A stretch of 64,000 nt of DNA from Corynebacterium sp. Marseille-P4321 (GTDB lineage: Bacteria > Actinomycetota > Actinomycetes > Mycobacteriales > Mycobacteriaceae), in assembly GCF_903645305.1 (NCBI RefSeq), contig NZ_CAHJXO010000001.1, positions 310,001 to 374,000 on the forward strand. The letters run 5' to 3'. The position numbers and the translations under genes are program-made. Under the pieces are notes generated by a model. The model was given only the letters and a program-made list of their open reading frames with translations, searched no databases and was not told where the DNA came from. Below, piece by piece: positions 1 to 9,983 of the stretch; the first letter of the stretch is position 1; every line of letters begins with the position of its first letter.

Positions 1-2875
1 CGAACGCTGTGCCTGACGGGCAGGCGTGGAATTGGCCGGCGAACCTGGTCTTCGAAGTGCAGCGCAACGGGGAGACGCTCCGCCCCGCGTACGGCAGCAA
101 GCCCGTGCCGAGCAATGCCTCGCAGGCGCCGACAGACGACAGCGACTACATGATCTACCTCGGCCCGAACCCGGGTGAAGCTGACGGCGGCTCGATTGCG
201 TTCTTGCCGAACCCGGCGCTGGGTATCAAGGCCGGCGATGAGTTCGAGATCATCGCTCGCAACGGAAACAAGGAGTTCGACCGCGTCACTGTCCGCTACG
301 TTGGCCAGTCGGACAGCTACGACCCTGGGTACGACACGGTGAGCACCCCGAAGGGCAAGCCGACGAAGTCGGGTAAACCGGTTTTCACTGATGCAAACGA
401 TAACGAGTGGATCCTTCGCTGAAGAACACCGACCCGTACGAGGTTGGCGGTGACCTTCCTGACGGTTACCTTTCCAAGGATTCCGTTGACGAGGTAGAGG
501 CCCCTGGCGACTTCTACCTGGATCCGGAAACCGGCGAGATCACCCTCATCCCGGCGGACGACGCAGAGCCGAACTCCATCGTTTCCATTCCGGTGGTGGT
601 GGCTTACGCGGACGGCACCACGGATACCATCAACGCACCTTTCGCTGTGGTGGACGCCACGGCGCAGGGATCGGTTCACGTGCACCCGCAGCGCGACGTC
701 GTGACCACGGTGAACAAGCCGATCAAGCCGGTCTACATGCTGGTCGAAGTTGACCCTGACACACCGGAGCTGGTTGACACGGTCAAGATCACGGTGGATG
801 GGTTGCCGGACGGTTTGGCGTACAACCCCGACACCCGCCAAATTGAAGGTACCCCGACGGAGCTGGGTGAGAGCACCGTTACTGTGACGGTTACCGCTGG
901 CAAGGGTAGCGAGATGAAGGAAACGCAGCAGTTCCTCATTCGGGTTATCACCGCCGATGTCAACGACCTAGACGGTGACGGTCTTTCGGACGACGATGAG
1001 GAGAAGTACGGCACTGATCCGAGGAACCCGGACACCGACGGCGACGGTGTGACGGATGGTGAGGAAGTCAACCGCACGGACGACCAGGGGAACCCGGCAC
1101 CAACTGATCCGAAGAACCCGGACACCGACGGCGACGGCCTCACCGACTTCGAGGAGAATCAGGTAGGCACCGATCCGAACGAGGCTGACACCGACGGCGA
1201 CGGCCTGAAAGACGGCGACGAGGTCAAGGGCACGTTGACCGACGATAACCTCGACCCGGTGAAGGACGGCGATGGAAACGACATCACCTTCACCCCGACC
1301 GACCCGACGAAGGCTGACACCGACGGCGACGGCATCAATGACAAGGATGAGGTCACCGGTGAAGGCAACACGTTCGACGGCAAGCCAACCGACCCGACCA
1401 AGGCTGATACCGACGGCGACGGCGTGAACGACGGCGACGAGGTCAACCGCACGGACAAGGACGGCAACCCGGCCCCGACCGATCCCAACAACCCGGACAC
1501 CGACGGCGACGGCCGCACCGACGGCCAGGAGCAGCGCGACGGCACCGACCCGCTGGATCCGAAGGACTACAAGGGCGAGGACTCCGACCGCGACGGTCTC
1601 TCCGACAAGGAAGAAAACGACGGCACCCTCAACCCGTTCGGTCCGCCGACCGAGAACCCCGACGGCACCAAGACCTCGAACCCGAAGAAGGACGACGAGC
1701 CCAATGGTGCCCCGACCGACCCGGGCAACCGCGACTCCGACGGTGACGGCATTTCGGACGGCGAGGAGCTGACCCGCAAGGACAAGGACGGCAACCTGGC
1801 GCCGACGGATCCGAACAACCCGGACACCGACGGCGACGGTATCTCGGACGGCCAGGAGCAGCGCGACGGCACGGACCCGCTGGATCCGAAGGACAACAAG
1901 AAGGACTCGGACGACGACGGCCTGACGGACAACGAGGAGAACTCCGGCTCGAAGAACCCGTGGGGCGAGCCGACGGTCAACCCGGACGGCTCCAAGACCT
2001 CCAACCCGAAGGGGGACGGCGAGCCCAACGGCGCCCCGACCGACCCGAACAAGGCGGACACGGACGGCGACGGCGTCACCGACGGCCAGGAGATCATCGA
2101 CGGCACCGACCCGAACAACCCGGACACCGACGGCGACGGCGTCACCGACGGCCAAGAGAAGCTCGACGGCACCGACCCGCTGGACAACGGCTCCTTCAAC
2201 AACAAGCTCACGCTGGTTGTGGGGAAGGACTACACGGGGATCGTCGGCAAGCAAATTGCTCCGATCACGATCGAGACGAACGGTGAGTTCACCAAGGACG
2301 ATGTGAAGGGCCTGCCGGAAGGTCTTGAGGTCACCGACATCAAGACGGAGAACGGCAAGACCACCGGCCGCATTACGGGCACTCCGAAGACGGAGGGCCA
2401 GTTCACGGTGACGATCACCGCGAAGCGCGCGACCCCTGCGGGCACGACGGAGACAGTGTCCTCGGACGTGAACTTCAACGTGGCGAAGGGTATCGACGAA
2501 GGCCGTTGCATCGCCGCTTCCCTCGGCTTCGGTTTGCCGCTGCTGGCGCTGCTTCCGATCGGCTTGGCCACCCAGATGGCCATCCCGGGTCTGACACCGG
2601 TGGTGGAGCAGTTCTCGGTGCAGCTTGAGCAGGTGAACGCGAACATCCAGCGTCAGCTGGGCATCTTCAACCCGCAGACGGCGTCGCAGGTTGCGGAGAT
2701 GAACGCGCAGCTGCGCAAGGTGGGCCTGAGTGTGGCTCAAGTCGGCGCTGGTCTGGCGATGCTCGCCGCCGGCATCCTCGCCGGCACCGTCATCTACGAC
2801 AGCTGCAAGCCGGGCGGCCCGACCTGGTTCAGCTCGAGCGCCCGCACGGAGGGTTCCTCCACTCCGCGGCAGTAA
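1..2875 (+). pseudogene. Giant surface protein with calcium-binding repeats, 5'-truncated by window edge and frameshifted
   Basis: Two reading frames form one gene. The upstream frame is open from the window edge to a stop at 420-422. The downstream frame runs from about 407 to the stop at 2875. A YPDG/Rib-like domain is split at the junction: its start (SYDPGYDTV) is in frame one, and its core (LDPETGEITL, VVVAYADGTTD) in frame two, so a one-base deletion near 400-420 is the simplest reading. Then follow about 13 acidic DxDGDGxxD repeats (thrombospondin type 3/EF-loop-like, probably binding calcium), an Ig-like domain (about 2200-2480), and a C-terminal module with a Cys, a hydrophobic stretch and LQRQLGIFNP-like residues, shared with the next gene. 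There is no LPXTG. The exact role (adhesin or surface layer) is unknown. Real decay, phase variation or an assembly error are all possible. Confidence 0.75.
963..2190 (+). repeat. In-frame tandem repeats encoding DTDGDGxxD calcium-binding loops
   Basis: Around 13 copies of a degenerate acidic unit (core DTDGDG or DSDGDG followed by [IVL][TSN]DGxE) recur every 16 to 40 residues. The DNA repeats with it (gacaccgacggcgacgg), so recombination or slippage between units could change repeat number in frame. Confidence 0.85.
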
Positions 2876-2890
2876 CCGGTAAGGCGCTCT

Positions 2891-2924
2891 AAGGCCGTCG
2901 CCCCGTTCGCGGGGTGGCGGCCTT
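2891..2924 (+). terminator. Stem-loop terminator after first surface gene
   Basis: AAGGCCGTCGCCCC pairs with GGGGTGGCGGCCTT across a six-base loop, 15 bp after the stop codon, followed by a weak T-rich tail (ttggcgctttt). Confidence 0.7.
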
Positions 2925-2934
2925 TGGCGCTTTT

Positions 2935-2945
2935 GCTTATCGACG
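2935..2945 (+). repeat. Dispersed motif GCTTATCGACG (copy 1)
   Basis: Exact 11-mer directly behind the terminator. A second copy in the same orientation lies at 3077-3087. See the finding on the window-wide motif for all positions. Confidence 0.7.
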
Positions 2946-3076
2946 TTTCCCCGTCCCCTACCGTGAACACAACCGCTGCCCGCCCCCGTGGGGCTCTTGG
3001 GATCGACGTTTTCAGGGCAACTAGTTCGCTAGGCGGCACGTGCCGCTATCTCCCAGTGCGGGAGTAAGGGGCGTTC

Positions 3077-3087
3077 GCTTATCGACG
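3077..3087 (+). repeat. Dispersed motif GCTTATCGACG (copy 2)
   Basis: Exact 11-mer, 132 bp from the end of the first copy, in the noncoding DNA upstream of the second surface gene. Confidence 0.7.
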
Positions 3088-3680
3088 CCCCGGTTGCCCC
3101 CAAACCCTCAGAAAACCCTGAATCCAATCCTGCGTGACTAATTCCACAAAAGTATTTCTTTCTGCCACTCGGGCTGCCATTCGTGGGCTGGCACTAACTC
3201 TCCCTGTGTGCTGTGCCACTATCGCGGCGCCTTGTCTGCCAGAGCGCTTCCTGCGCACTTTTTGCCGGCCACCTCAAAACCCCTGCTTGCGGGCGTGGCG
3301 GGGGATCGTTGAACAATCGGGCGGAAATCCCGCCGCAATTCGCCGTCTCTGGCGTCGCCTAAGGGTTAATTTTGGCGCTAAAAGGATCTTCCTCTACGTA
3401 CTTCTCTTTGACGAATGTGAACAAAGGTGCCCAACTTCGTCCCTTTTCAGCCTAGTTCAGCGCCCGTTTGCGCAGTTAAACACGCCTTTCAGAACCTGCG
3501 AAATTTCTTGCATCTGTCCAACTGTGCAGCTCTCATGTGATTTTTATCGTTGAGCTCCCTGGGCTGCCTGTCTACTCTGTAGGTATTCGCTCCGCGTCGG
3601 ATTGGATCAGATTGTTCAACATTGCGGTTCGCTGGAGCGGAGCGTCCATATGTCTTGGAATTTTCTCGGAGGAAATTTTC

Positions 3681-6600
3681 GTGAAGAAGAATTACATCGC
3701 GCGTCGCCGCGGCACTTCTGTTGCTGCTGCGGCGTTGTCGTTTGCGTTGGTGGCGCCGTTTGCGTCTCCGGTGGCTGGTGCGCAGGAGAACGGGGGGGCT
3801 GGCACGGTTGAAGCTGCAGACGCTGCGACGCCGGAGCAGACCGACCCGGATAAGAAGGCGCAGGCTGACACCCTTGATGAGGGTACGTTGGATGATTATG
3901 ACCCGAAGACGAACCCGTCGGGGTGGACCCACGCGTACTGGGTGCCGGGCAAGCAGCAAGGCCCGACTCAGCCGAAGTTGCTTGAGGATGGCACCTATGA
4001 TGTCGACGCGATTGCGTCGGGCCAGATCACGCGCGGCGGGCAGCTGACTACGTGGACTGGCGCGGGCTATGACGTGGTGTCGGGTCGTGCAACGATTGTC
4101 AATCCGCGTTTCGGCGGCCAGTTGACGGCGGTGTACCCGGGGTTTGAGTCGATTCCGGATAATATCCCGGTGCGGTTCCAGTGGATTGACGACGATGGTG
4201 CGGTCTCTCCGGTGTACACGGCGCAAACGCACGATCTGCCTGGGCTTGGTGCCCAGGGTGGTGCGTATGCGTTTGCGGTGCCGCAGTGGATTGACGCAAC
4301 CGGTAAGAAGCACCGGTTTAGGGCGGCGTTGGGGCAGAAGTTCCGCATCTGGTTCGAGCCGGATGTCAACCCGGATACGGGCAATAAGCTTGTGCCGTTG
4401 CGTAACGCTCCGGGTATGGTGCCCCAGGCGTTCTCGAACACCGGTAACGGCGACCTGCTCGGTGAGTTCGGTGGCGCCGTGAACCTCAACGGCAATATGA
4501 CGAAGACGGCGGTGTGGGCGTACGAGCTGCCGACGTCAGGTAAGGCCGGTAACGAGAACTACATGCTGGCTACGGGTGAGCGGTTCTACGAGGATAACCA
4601 GGGCCCGATTAAGAACCCGACGGCGCACATGAACCAGACGTTCGGTGCGGATACGCCGTATGCAGGCCAGATCGTTAAGCGCACGGTGTCTGGCAAGGTG
4701 TGGTTGGAAAACGGCAACGAGCGCCAGCTGTTTAGCGGTGCGACGGCGACGGGGAATGCGCCGGCGAAGGGCTACCGGGTGTTCGCGTCGGCGTTGACGG
4801 ATGAGGGTGCGAAGCAGTACGACGCTGAGGTGGGCACGTTGCCGCCTGATCAACGTGATGAGGCGACGAAGGCGTTTATCGAGCGTAACCCGCAGTTCCT
4901 TGCGGGTACGGTGTCTGGCCCGGTGGCTGATAACGGCGAGTACACGCTGCGGTTCCCGGAGGCGATTTTCGCCAACAACTTCGAGGCTGCGCTTTCGGAC
5001 GAGTTCCAAAACCACCTGTACATGTGGGTTGAGGATGAGAACGAGAAGGTGGTGCCGACCTACTCCACATTCACTCAGCCGGTGTTCCAGAACCCGCGCA
5101 ACAACCTGCAGTGGGCCCCGACGGTGGATCCGCGCCACAACAACGCGTTTTCGCGTTCGCGTTTTGACAGTGTGAATTTCGCGGTGGTGCCGAATACCGA
5201 CATTGAGTTGGAGATCACCAACTACGACACGCTTGAGCGTCCGGCGAAGCCGGGTAGTGTGGCGCGGTTGAAGTTGAAGGGTGATTTGCCGAAGACGGAT
5301 AACTTCATCGAGTGGCGCGATGCGAATAACCGTGTGTTGAAGCGTTGCGCGGTGACGCCTCCGGGTACCGCTGACGCGGATTTGAACGGGTGCGATTGGT
5401 TTAGGGTGCCTGATGATGTCAACCGGACGGGTAAGTTCTTTACCGCGGTGTTGACCAACGGCGCGAACGAGATCGCGGCGGATTCGTTCGTGGTGGTCAT
5501 TGAGGGCCCGGCGTGGGGTGATACCCGCCAGACCCCGGGTAAGGATGCAGTGACGCTTCCGAACATCGGTGAGAAGGCCAATGACCGGGCGAAGACGCCG
5601 CAGGGCTTGCCGGAGCCGCCGGTGTTTGTGCTGAAGGATAAAGACGGCAACGAGATCACCGACCCGGAGCAGTACCTGACGTGGGATGAGAAGACCGGTG
5701 ATATCACGTTCACCCCGGCGGATGCGTTGAGCACCAATGACGGGGACCGCTACACCGTGGAGGTGTACCGTCTGGTCGATAAGCTCGACGAGGACGGCAA
5801 CAAGATCCCGCTGGATAACTCGCAGAACCCTCAGTACGAGAAGACCGAGGAGTTCATCGACGACGCGACGATTTACTACCTGGGTGTGGCGAATGATTTC
5901 GCACCGGAGTACCCGGGCTACATCTACCCGTTCCCGAGCAGCGAGGGTACATGGAGTAAGTCCAGCACTGATGCTGACGGTAACCAGTTGCGTCCGAAGT
6001 TCTACAAGTCGGACGCGGACGGCAACCCGGTTGTCGACGAAAGCGGCAACCGCGTCGAGGTTGCGCGGAATCAGGCGCAGCTGGCGCAGGAGAAGAACGA
6101 CAATGGTGTTGAGGTCGCCCCGTTTAGGATCGACGTGGACAACTTGCCTGAGTTCTGGATGGTCGGGGATGAGCAGATCCCGGCGAACTGGAACGTCAAG
6201 GCAGACGGGCAGGTTAGCCAGCCGGGCGATGTCTCGGTGCGAAACGACGGTTGGGTGACGTTTATCCCTGGTGCGCAGGGCGTGACCAACGATGCGGCTG
6301 ATGCGGGTAAGCGTGCCGAGTTGAAGGAGAAGCTTGGTGGTGCGTCTGCGCAGGTGCCGGTGATTGTCACCTACAAGGACGGGTCTGAGGACCGGGTGTG
6401 GGTTGATTTGTTCCTGCAGAACAAGTTGACGGACCGCTACGACCTCGCGTACGACGCGAAGGTTGCCGAGCCGGATCAAGAGGTGACGATTGATCCGGTG
6501 GTGACTGAACGCGACGGCAAGAAGGTTAATGTGCCGGATCGTTCCAAGTTCGCGTTGAAGGCGGATGAAAATGGTGACCCGTTCACCGCGCCTGAGGGCT

Positions 6601-9600
6601 ACACCGTCAAGGTTGATCCCAAGACGGGTGTGGTCACGGTGACCACCCCTGCTAACGCGACGGCTGACACGGTTGAGCAGTTCGATGTGCCGGTGGTGAT
6701 CACCTACGACGATGGGTCGACTGATGAGGCGAATGCCCGGGTGCAGCTCGACACCGACGGTGATGGTATCCCGGATGTCGAGGACGACGACGACGATAAC
6801 GATGGTGTGCCCGATGGCCAGGAGGCCATCGACGGCACGAACCCGAAGGATCCGAAGGATTTCAAGGAGCGTGGTCTCTACGAGCCGCGGTACACCCCGG
6901 CTGATGGTCGTGCCGGTGGCGAGGTGACGATCGCGGCGCCGGAGTTTACTGATTCGCGCACACCTGGTCAGGCTGTGGACAACCCGGGTGCGAAGTTCTC
7001 CGCGCCTGGGGAGGTCAGCGGTGCGAAGGTCACTGTCAACCCGGATACGGGTGAGGTGAAGGTCACGGTGCCGGAGGGTGCTAAGACTGGTGACCGTATC
7101 GATGTGCCGGTGACGGTGACGTACCAGGATGGTTCGACCGATGAGGTTGTGGCGCGTGTGAACGTGACGAACCAGGCCGATCAGTTCGACCCGTCGTACG
7201 GGGAGCCGAAGACGATCAAGCCGGGTAAGTCCGAGGTTGCGCACCCGGGCAACACGCCGGAGGGCACCACGTTCGCGCCGGCTGACGAGTTTGAGGTGCC
7301 TGAGGGCTACACCGTTGTGGTGGATCCGCAGACCGGTAAGGTCACCGTGACTGCACCGGAGAAGCCGACGGCGGATACGGCTGAAGAGGTCAAGGTGCCG
7401 GTCGTGGTGACCTACCCGGATGGTACGTCTGAGAGGGTCGAGGTGGTCTTCCAGCTCGACACCGACGGCGACGGCATCCCGGATGTCGAGGACGACGACG
7501 ATGATAACGACGGTGTCTCCGACGAGGACGAGGAGAAGGCCGGTTCGAATCCGAAGAACAAGAATTCGATTCCAGCAACCAAGCTGACCCCGGCAACCCC
7601 CGGAAACACCGACGGCAACAACAACGGTGGGGACGGCAACACCGGTGACAACACTAACAACGACACCGCGAAGAAGCCGACGTCTGTTGATGAGTCGAGT
7701 GTTGAGACTGTGAAGCCGACTGACGACGAGCAGCCGACTGGCATCAAGGTCAACGATAAGGACGGTGATACGAAGATCACCGCAACCGATGAGGACGGCA
7801 ACAACATTCCGGTCCGCATCGATGATGACGGCAAGGTTTTCGTCACCCCGGGTGAGGGTGTCGATGGCCCGATTACGGTTGTGATCACTGATCCGGACCT
7901 GCCGGGCGGCAAGGCTGAGATCCTTGTGCCTGTCGAGGGCCACGAGGAGGGTCGCGACGATAACGACTCCAACACCTCTGTGGATTCGTCGAACGTGAAC
8001 GAGGTTCAGCGGACCGACGACGAGCAGAACACCGGCGTGAAGGTCAACAACCCGACCCAAGAGACCGAAGTCGATGCGTTCGACGAGGACGGCAAGAAGA
8101 TTCCGGTCCGCATCGATGAGGACGGCAACGTTCTGGTCATCCCGGGCACCGATGTCGATGGTCCGATCACGGTTATCGTGAAGGATCCGTCCCTGCCTGG
8201 CGGCCAGACCGAGGTGAAGGTCCCGGTTGTTGGTCACGAGGAGAACAAGGACGACAACGGAAACGGCAACCCGGGCACCAACCCGGTTTCGGTGGATGAT
8301 TCCAACGTCAACACGCTTGATCCGAATGATGATTCGTCGCAGGACACCGGCATCGTCGTAAAGAACCCGACCGACAAGACCACGGTCGAGGCGAAGGATG
8401 AGGACGGCAACGATGTCTTCGTCGAGATTGATGGTGACGGCAAGATCAGCGTGAACCCGACGAAGGATTCCGACGGCAATGACATTGACGTTGATGGTCC
8501 GGTGACGGTGATTGTGAAGGATCCGAACCTGCCGGGCGGCCAGCGCACCATTGTGGTTCCGGTTGAGGGCCACGCTGACGGCCGCGACGATAACTTCTCG
8601 GATGCGAAGCCGAACTTCGGCGGTCAGCGCACCGAGGTCAAGCCTGACGGCAAGGGCACGAGCCGTGACCCGTTCCAGGGCAAGGACGTCAAGATCGACA
8701 AGGCGACGATCACCGACGGCGACGCTTCGAAGGGCGGCTGGAAGTTCGAGGTCGATGAGAAGACTGGTGTTGTCACCGGTACTGCGCCGAAGACCGACGA
8801 GCTGCGTCAGCTGTTCGACCGCGAGTTCAAGAACAACCAGCCGAAGGACTGGAACGACTTCGTCAAGCGCTTCAAGAACACCGGCCAGCCGGATGTCGAT
8901 GTGACGTTCGACTTCCCGGGTAACCGTGGCGACGAGACGGCGACCGCCGGCTTCGACCTGATTGGTCAGGACGGCAAGTCCATCTTCGACCCGAACGGCG
9001 ACTTCGACGGCGACGGTAAGAGCAACTTTGACGAACTGTTCGGCGACGGTGTGGATTGGTCGAAGAACACTCCGAACCCGTTTGGCCCGCAGGCAACCTT
9101 GCAGTTCGAGGGCAACGGTAAGAATGTTGTCGCCGACGGTGAACCGCACATTGTGGGCAAGGTTAACCTTCCCGCCGGTACCACTGGAACGATTGAAGGT
9201 ATTCCGGGGTCCAAGGTTGAAGTTGATGAGAACGGCAATGTTTCCGTTACCGTGCCGGACAACTACATCCAGCCGGATGGAGATGCAATCTGGGGCCGAA
9301 TCGTCTTCCCGGGTGTCGATCTTGGCGATGCCAGGGTTCGCATCGTTGGCAAGGTGAACGTCGGCAAGTGCATCGCCTCCAGCGTTGGCTTCGGTCTCCC
9401 GCTGCTCGCGCTGATCCCGCTGGGTCTGGCGATCACCGTTGGCCTGCCGGGTCTGGAGCCGCAGATCAAGCAGTTCAACAAGGTCATCGAGGACGCGAAC
9501 ACCTCGCTGCAGCGTCAGCTGGGCATCTTCAACCCGGAGATGGCCCGCCAGGCTGCGGAGGTCAACGCCCAGCTCAAGCAGGTCGGCATGAACCTGCTCA

Positions 9601-9716
9601 CGGGCGCCGGCATCCTCCTGCTGATCCCGCTGGCTGTCGGTGGTGCGTTCAGCATCGCGAATGGCTGCACCCCAGGCGGTCTGAGCGAGGCCTTCGGTTC
9701 GTCCGATAACAGCTAG
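3681..9716 (+). CDS. Giant secreted YPDG-domain surface protein (about 2011 aa)
   Basis: GTG at 3681 is chosen because GGAGG (3668-3672) lies 8 bases upstream and a clear signal peptide follows (VKKNYIARRR, hydrophobic core, cleavage near PVAGAQE). The open frame extends upstream to 3537 but without translation signals. Domains in order: an N-terminal region of about 650 residues; YPDG/Rib-like units near residues 890, 1005, 1140 and 1240 (VPVVVTYPDGTSE type), two followed by DTDGDGIPDVEDDDDDNDG loops; three repeats of about 100 residues (nt 7680-8600); then a C-terminal module with hydrophobic helices that matches the neighbouring gene. No LPXTG motif, so anchoring is probably through the hydrophobic C-terminus or the envelope. 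The protein is likely an adhesin or envelope-spanning fibre; ligand unknown. Confidence 0.85.
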   Translation: MKKNYIARRRGTSVAAAALSFALVAPFASPVAGAQENGGAGTVEAADAATPEQTDPDKKAQADTLDEGTLDDYDPKTNPSGWTHAYWVPGKQQGPTQPKLLEDGTYDVDAIASGQITRGGQLTTWTGAGYDVVSGRATIVNPRFGGQLTAVYPGFESIPDNIPVRFQWIDDDGAVSPVYTAQTHDLPGLGAQGGAYAFAVPQWIDATGKKHRFRAALGQKFRIWFEPDVNPDTGNKLVPLRNAPGMVPQAFSNTGNGDLLGEFGGAVNLNGNMTKTAVWAYELPTSGKAGNENYMLATGERFYEDNQGPIKNPTAHMNQTFGADTPYAGQIVKRTVSGKVWLENGNERQLFSGATATGNAPAKGYRVFASALTDEGAKQYDAEVGTLPPDQRDEATKAFIERNPQFLAGTVSGPVADNGEYTLRFPEAIFANNFEAALSDEFQNHLYMWVEDENEKVVPTYSTFTQPVFQNPRNNLQWAPTVDPRHNNAFSRSRFDSVNFAVVPNTDIELEITNYDTLERPAKPGSVARLKLKGDLPKTDNFIEWRDANNRVLKRCAVTPPGTADADLNGCDWFRVPDDVNRTGKFFTAVLTNGANEIAADSFVVVIEGPAWGDTRQTPGKDAVTLPNIGEKANDRAKTPQGLPEPPVFVLKDKDGNEITDPEQYLTWDEKTGDITFTPADALSTNDGDRYTVEVYRLVDKLDEDGNKIPLDNSQNPQYEKTEEFIDDATIYYLGVANDFAPEYPGYIYPFPSSEGTWSKSSTDADGNQLRPKFYKSDADGNPVVDESGNRVEVARNQAQLAQEKNDNGVEVAPFRIDVDNLPEFWMVGDEQIPANWNVKADGQVSQPGDVSVRNDGWVTFIPGAQGVTNDAADAGKRAELKEKLGGASAQVPVIVTYKDGSEDRVWVDLFLQNKLTDRYDLAYDAKVAEPDQEVTIDPVVTERDGKKVNVPDRSKFALKADENGDPFTAPEGYTVKVDPKTGVVTVTTPANATADTVEQFDVPVVITYDDGSTDEANARVQLDTDGDGIPDVEDDDDDNDGVPDGQEAIDGTNPKDPKDFKERGLYEPRYTPADGRAGGEVTIAAPEFTDSRTPGQAVDNPGAKFSAPGEVSGAKVTVNPDTGEVKVTVPEGAKTGDRIDVPVTVTYQDGSTDEVVARVNVTNQADQFDPSYGEPKTIKPGKSEVAHPGNTPEGTTFAPADEFEVPEGYTVVVDPQTGKVTVTAPEKPTADTAEEVKVPVVVTYPDGTSERVEVVFQLDTDGDGIPDVEDDDDDNDGVSDEDEEKAGSNPKNKNSIPATKLTPATPGNTDGNNNGGDGNTGDNTNNDTAKKPTSVDESSVETVKPTDDEQPTGIKVNDKDGDTKITATDEDGNNIPVRIDDDGKVFVTPGEGVDGPITVVITDPDLPGGKAEILVPVEGHEEGRDDNDSNTSVDSSNVNEVQRTDDEQNTGVKVNNPTQETEVDAFDEDGKKIPVRIDEDGNVLVIPGTDVDGPITVIVKDPSLPGGQTEVKVPVVGHEENKDDNGNGNPGTNPVSVDDSNVNTLDPNDDSSQDTGIVVKNPTDKTTVEAKDEDGNDVFVEIDGDGKISVNPTKDSDGNDIDVDGPVTVIVKDPNLPGGQRTIVVPVEGHADGRDDNFSDAKPNFGGQRTEVKPDGKGTSRDPFQGKDVKIDKATITDGDASKGGWKFEVDEKTGVVTGTAPKTDELRQLFDREFKNNQPKDWNDFVKRFKNTGQPDVDVTFDFPGNRGDETATAGFDLIGQDGKSIFDPNGDFDGDGKSNFDELFGDGVDWSKNTPNPFGPQATLQFEGNGKNVVADGEPHIVGKVNLPAGTTGTIEGIPGSKVEVDENGNVSVTVPDNYIQPDGDAIWGRIVFPGVDLGDARVRIVGKVNVGKCIASSVGFGLPLLALIPLGLAITVGLPGLEPQIKQFNKVIEDANTSLQRQLGIFNPEMARQAAEVNAQLKQVGMNLLTGAGILLLIPLAVGGAFSIANGCTPGGLSEAFGSSDNS
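7680..8600 (+). repeat. Three in-frame ~100-aa repeats in the giant surface protein
   Basis: Each unit starts SVDxSxV, carries TDDEQxTGI, a DEDGxxIPVxID core and VDGPITV, then LPGG and VPVxGHE, and ends in an acidic DDN linker. Units begin near 7681, 7975 and 8286. The third is the most diverged and carries a short insertion. They look like stalk domains. Confidence 0.8.
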
Positions 9717-9730
9717 CCTCCCCGCTTAAT

Positions 9731-9762
9731 GCCCCTTCCTCCTACGTGGAGGAGGGGGCATT
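9731..9762 (+). terminator. Strong terminator after giant surface gene
   Basis: GCCCCTTCCTCC pairs with GGAGGAGGGGGC around a tacgt loop, followed by attt, 15 bp after the stop codon. Confidence 0.8.
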
Positions 9763-9866
9763 TCGCTGATCTGCGGTCACCCACTCAGCTTGGCGTTTCT
9801 GCCGGCGGCGCCGTGGCCACCGGCTTCGGCTGGTGGTACAGCAACGGCGGCCAGCTGCCGTTCTAG
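9762..9866 (+). other. Possible gene remnant: startless hydrophobic C-terminus
   Basis: Read from 9762, the frame gives a hydrophobic Gly/Ala-rich stretch containing QLGVSAGGAVATGFGWWYSN and a stop at 9864-9866, immediately followed by a GC-rich hairpin. There is no start codon or ribosome-binding site because the frame begins inside the previous terminator. It resembles a leftover membrane-anchor end of a deleted surface gene, but this is only an impression. Confidence 0.25.
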
Positions 9867-9902
9867 CCCGGCACCCGCAGCGGCCCGTGCGAGCGGGTAT
9901 GG

Positions 9903-9945
9903 CGCCGCCGCCTGCTTCCCCGGTGAGGGGAGGGGGCGGCGGCGT
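9903..9945 (+). terminator. GC-rich hairpin upstream of purT
   Basis: CGCCGCCGCC can pair with GGCGGCGGCG across a loop that has its own small CCCC/GGGG pairing. No clear U tract follows, so termination strength is uncertain. Confidence 0.45.
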
Positions 9946-9969
9946 TCGTGCGTCGTGAAGCAAATGTGC

Positions 9970-9976
9970 GATAATC
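9970..9976 (+). promoter_or_regulatory. Probable -10 element of a leaderless purT transcript
   Basis: GATAATC ends 7 bases before the purT ATG. The only purine-rich tract (AAGG) is 2 bases from the start, too close to serve as a ribosome-binding site. The spacing fits transcription beginning at or next to the ATG. Confidence 0.45.
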
Positions 9977-9983
9977 CAAGGTC

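Larger units (their letters stand above)
2876..3680. other. Long intergenic region between the two giant surface genes
   Basis: About 800 bp without a convincing gene. It holds the terminator, two copies of the dispersed GCTTATCGACG motif (2935-2945, 3077-3087), a partial copy at 3002 (ATCGACGTTT), and AT-richer DNA from about 3120 that presumably carries the promoter and a leader for the next gene. A 139-codon ORF at 3134-3553 has no family resemblance, no good ribosome-binding site and unlikely codon usage. Confidence 0.5.

Noticed and set aside
963..2190. Regular repeats suggesting a CRISPR array
   Set aside because: Spacing is irregular, units are in frame and encode calcium-binding loops; no cas genes.
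3134..3553. 139-codon ORF before the second surface gene
   Set aside because: Cys/Arg-rich nonsense-like translation, no ribosome-binding site, overlaps the expected promoter region.
4536..9149. 1537-codon minus-strand ORF opposite the giant surface gene, and similar long antisense ORFs such as 968-2740 and 11661-13760
   Set aside because: Arg/Leu/His-rich translations typical of antisense frames in high-GC genes; no domains, no ribosome-binding sites.
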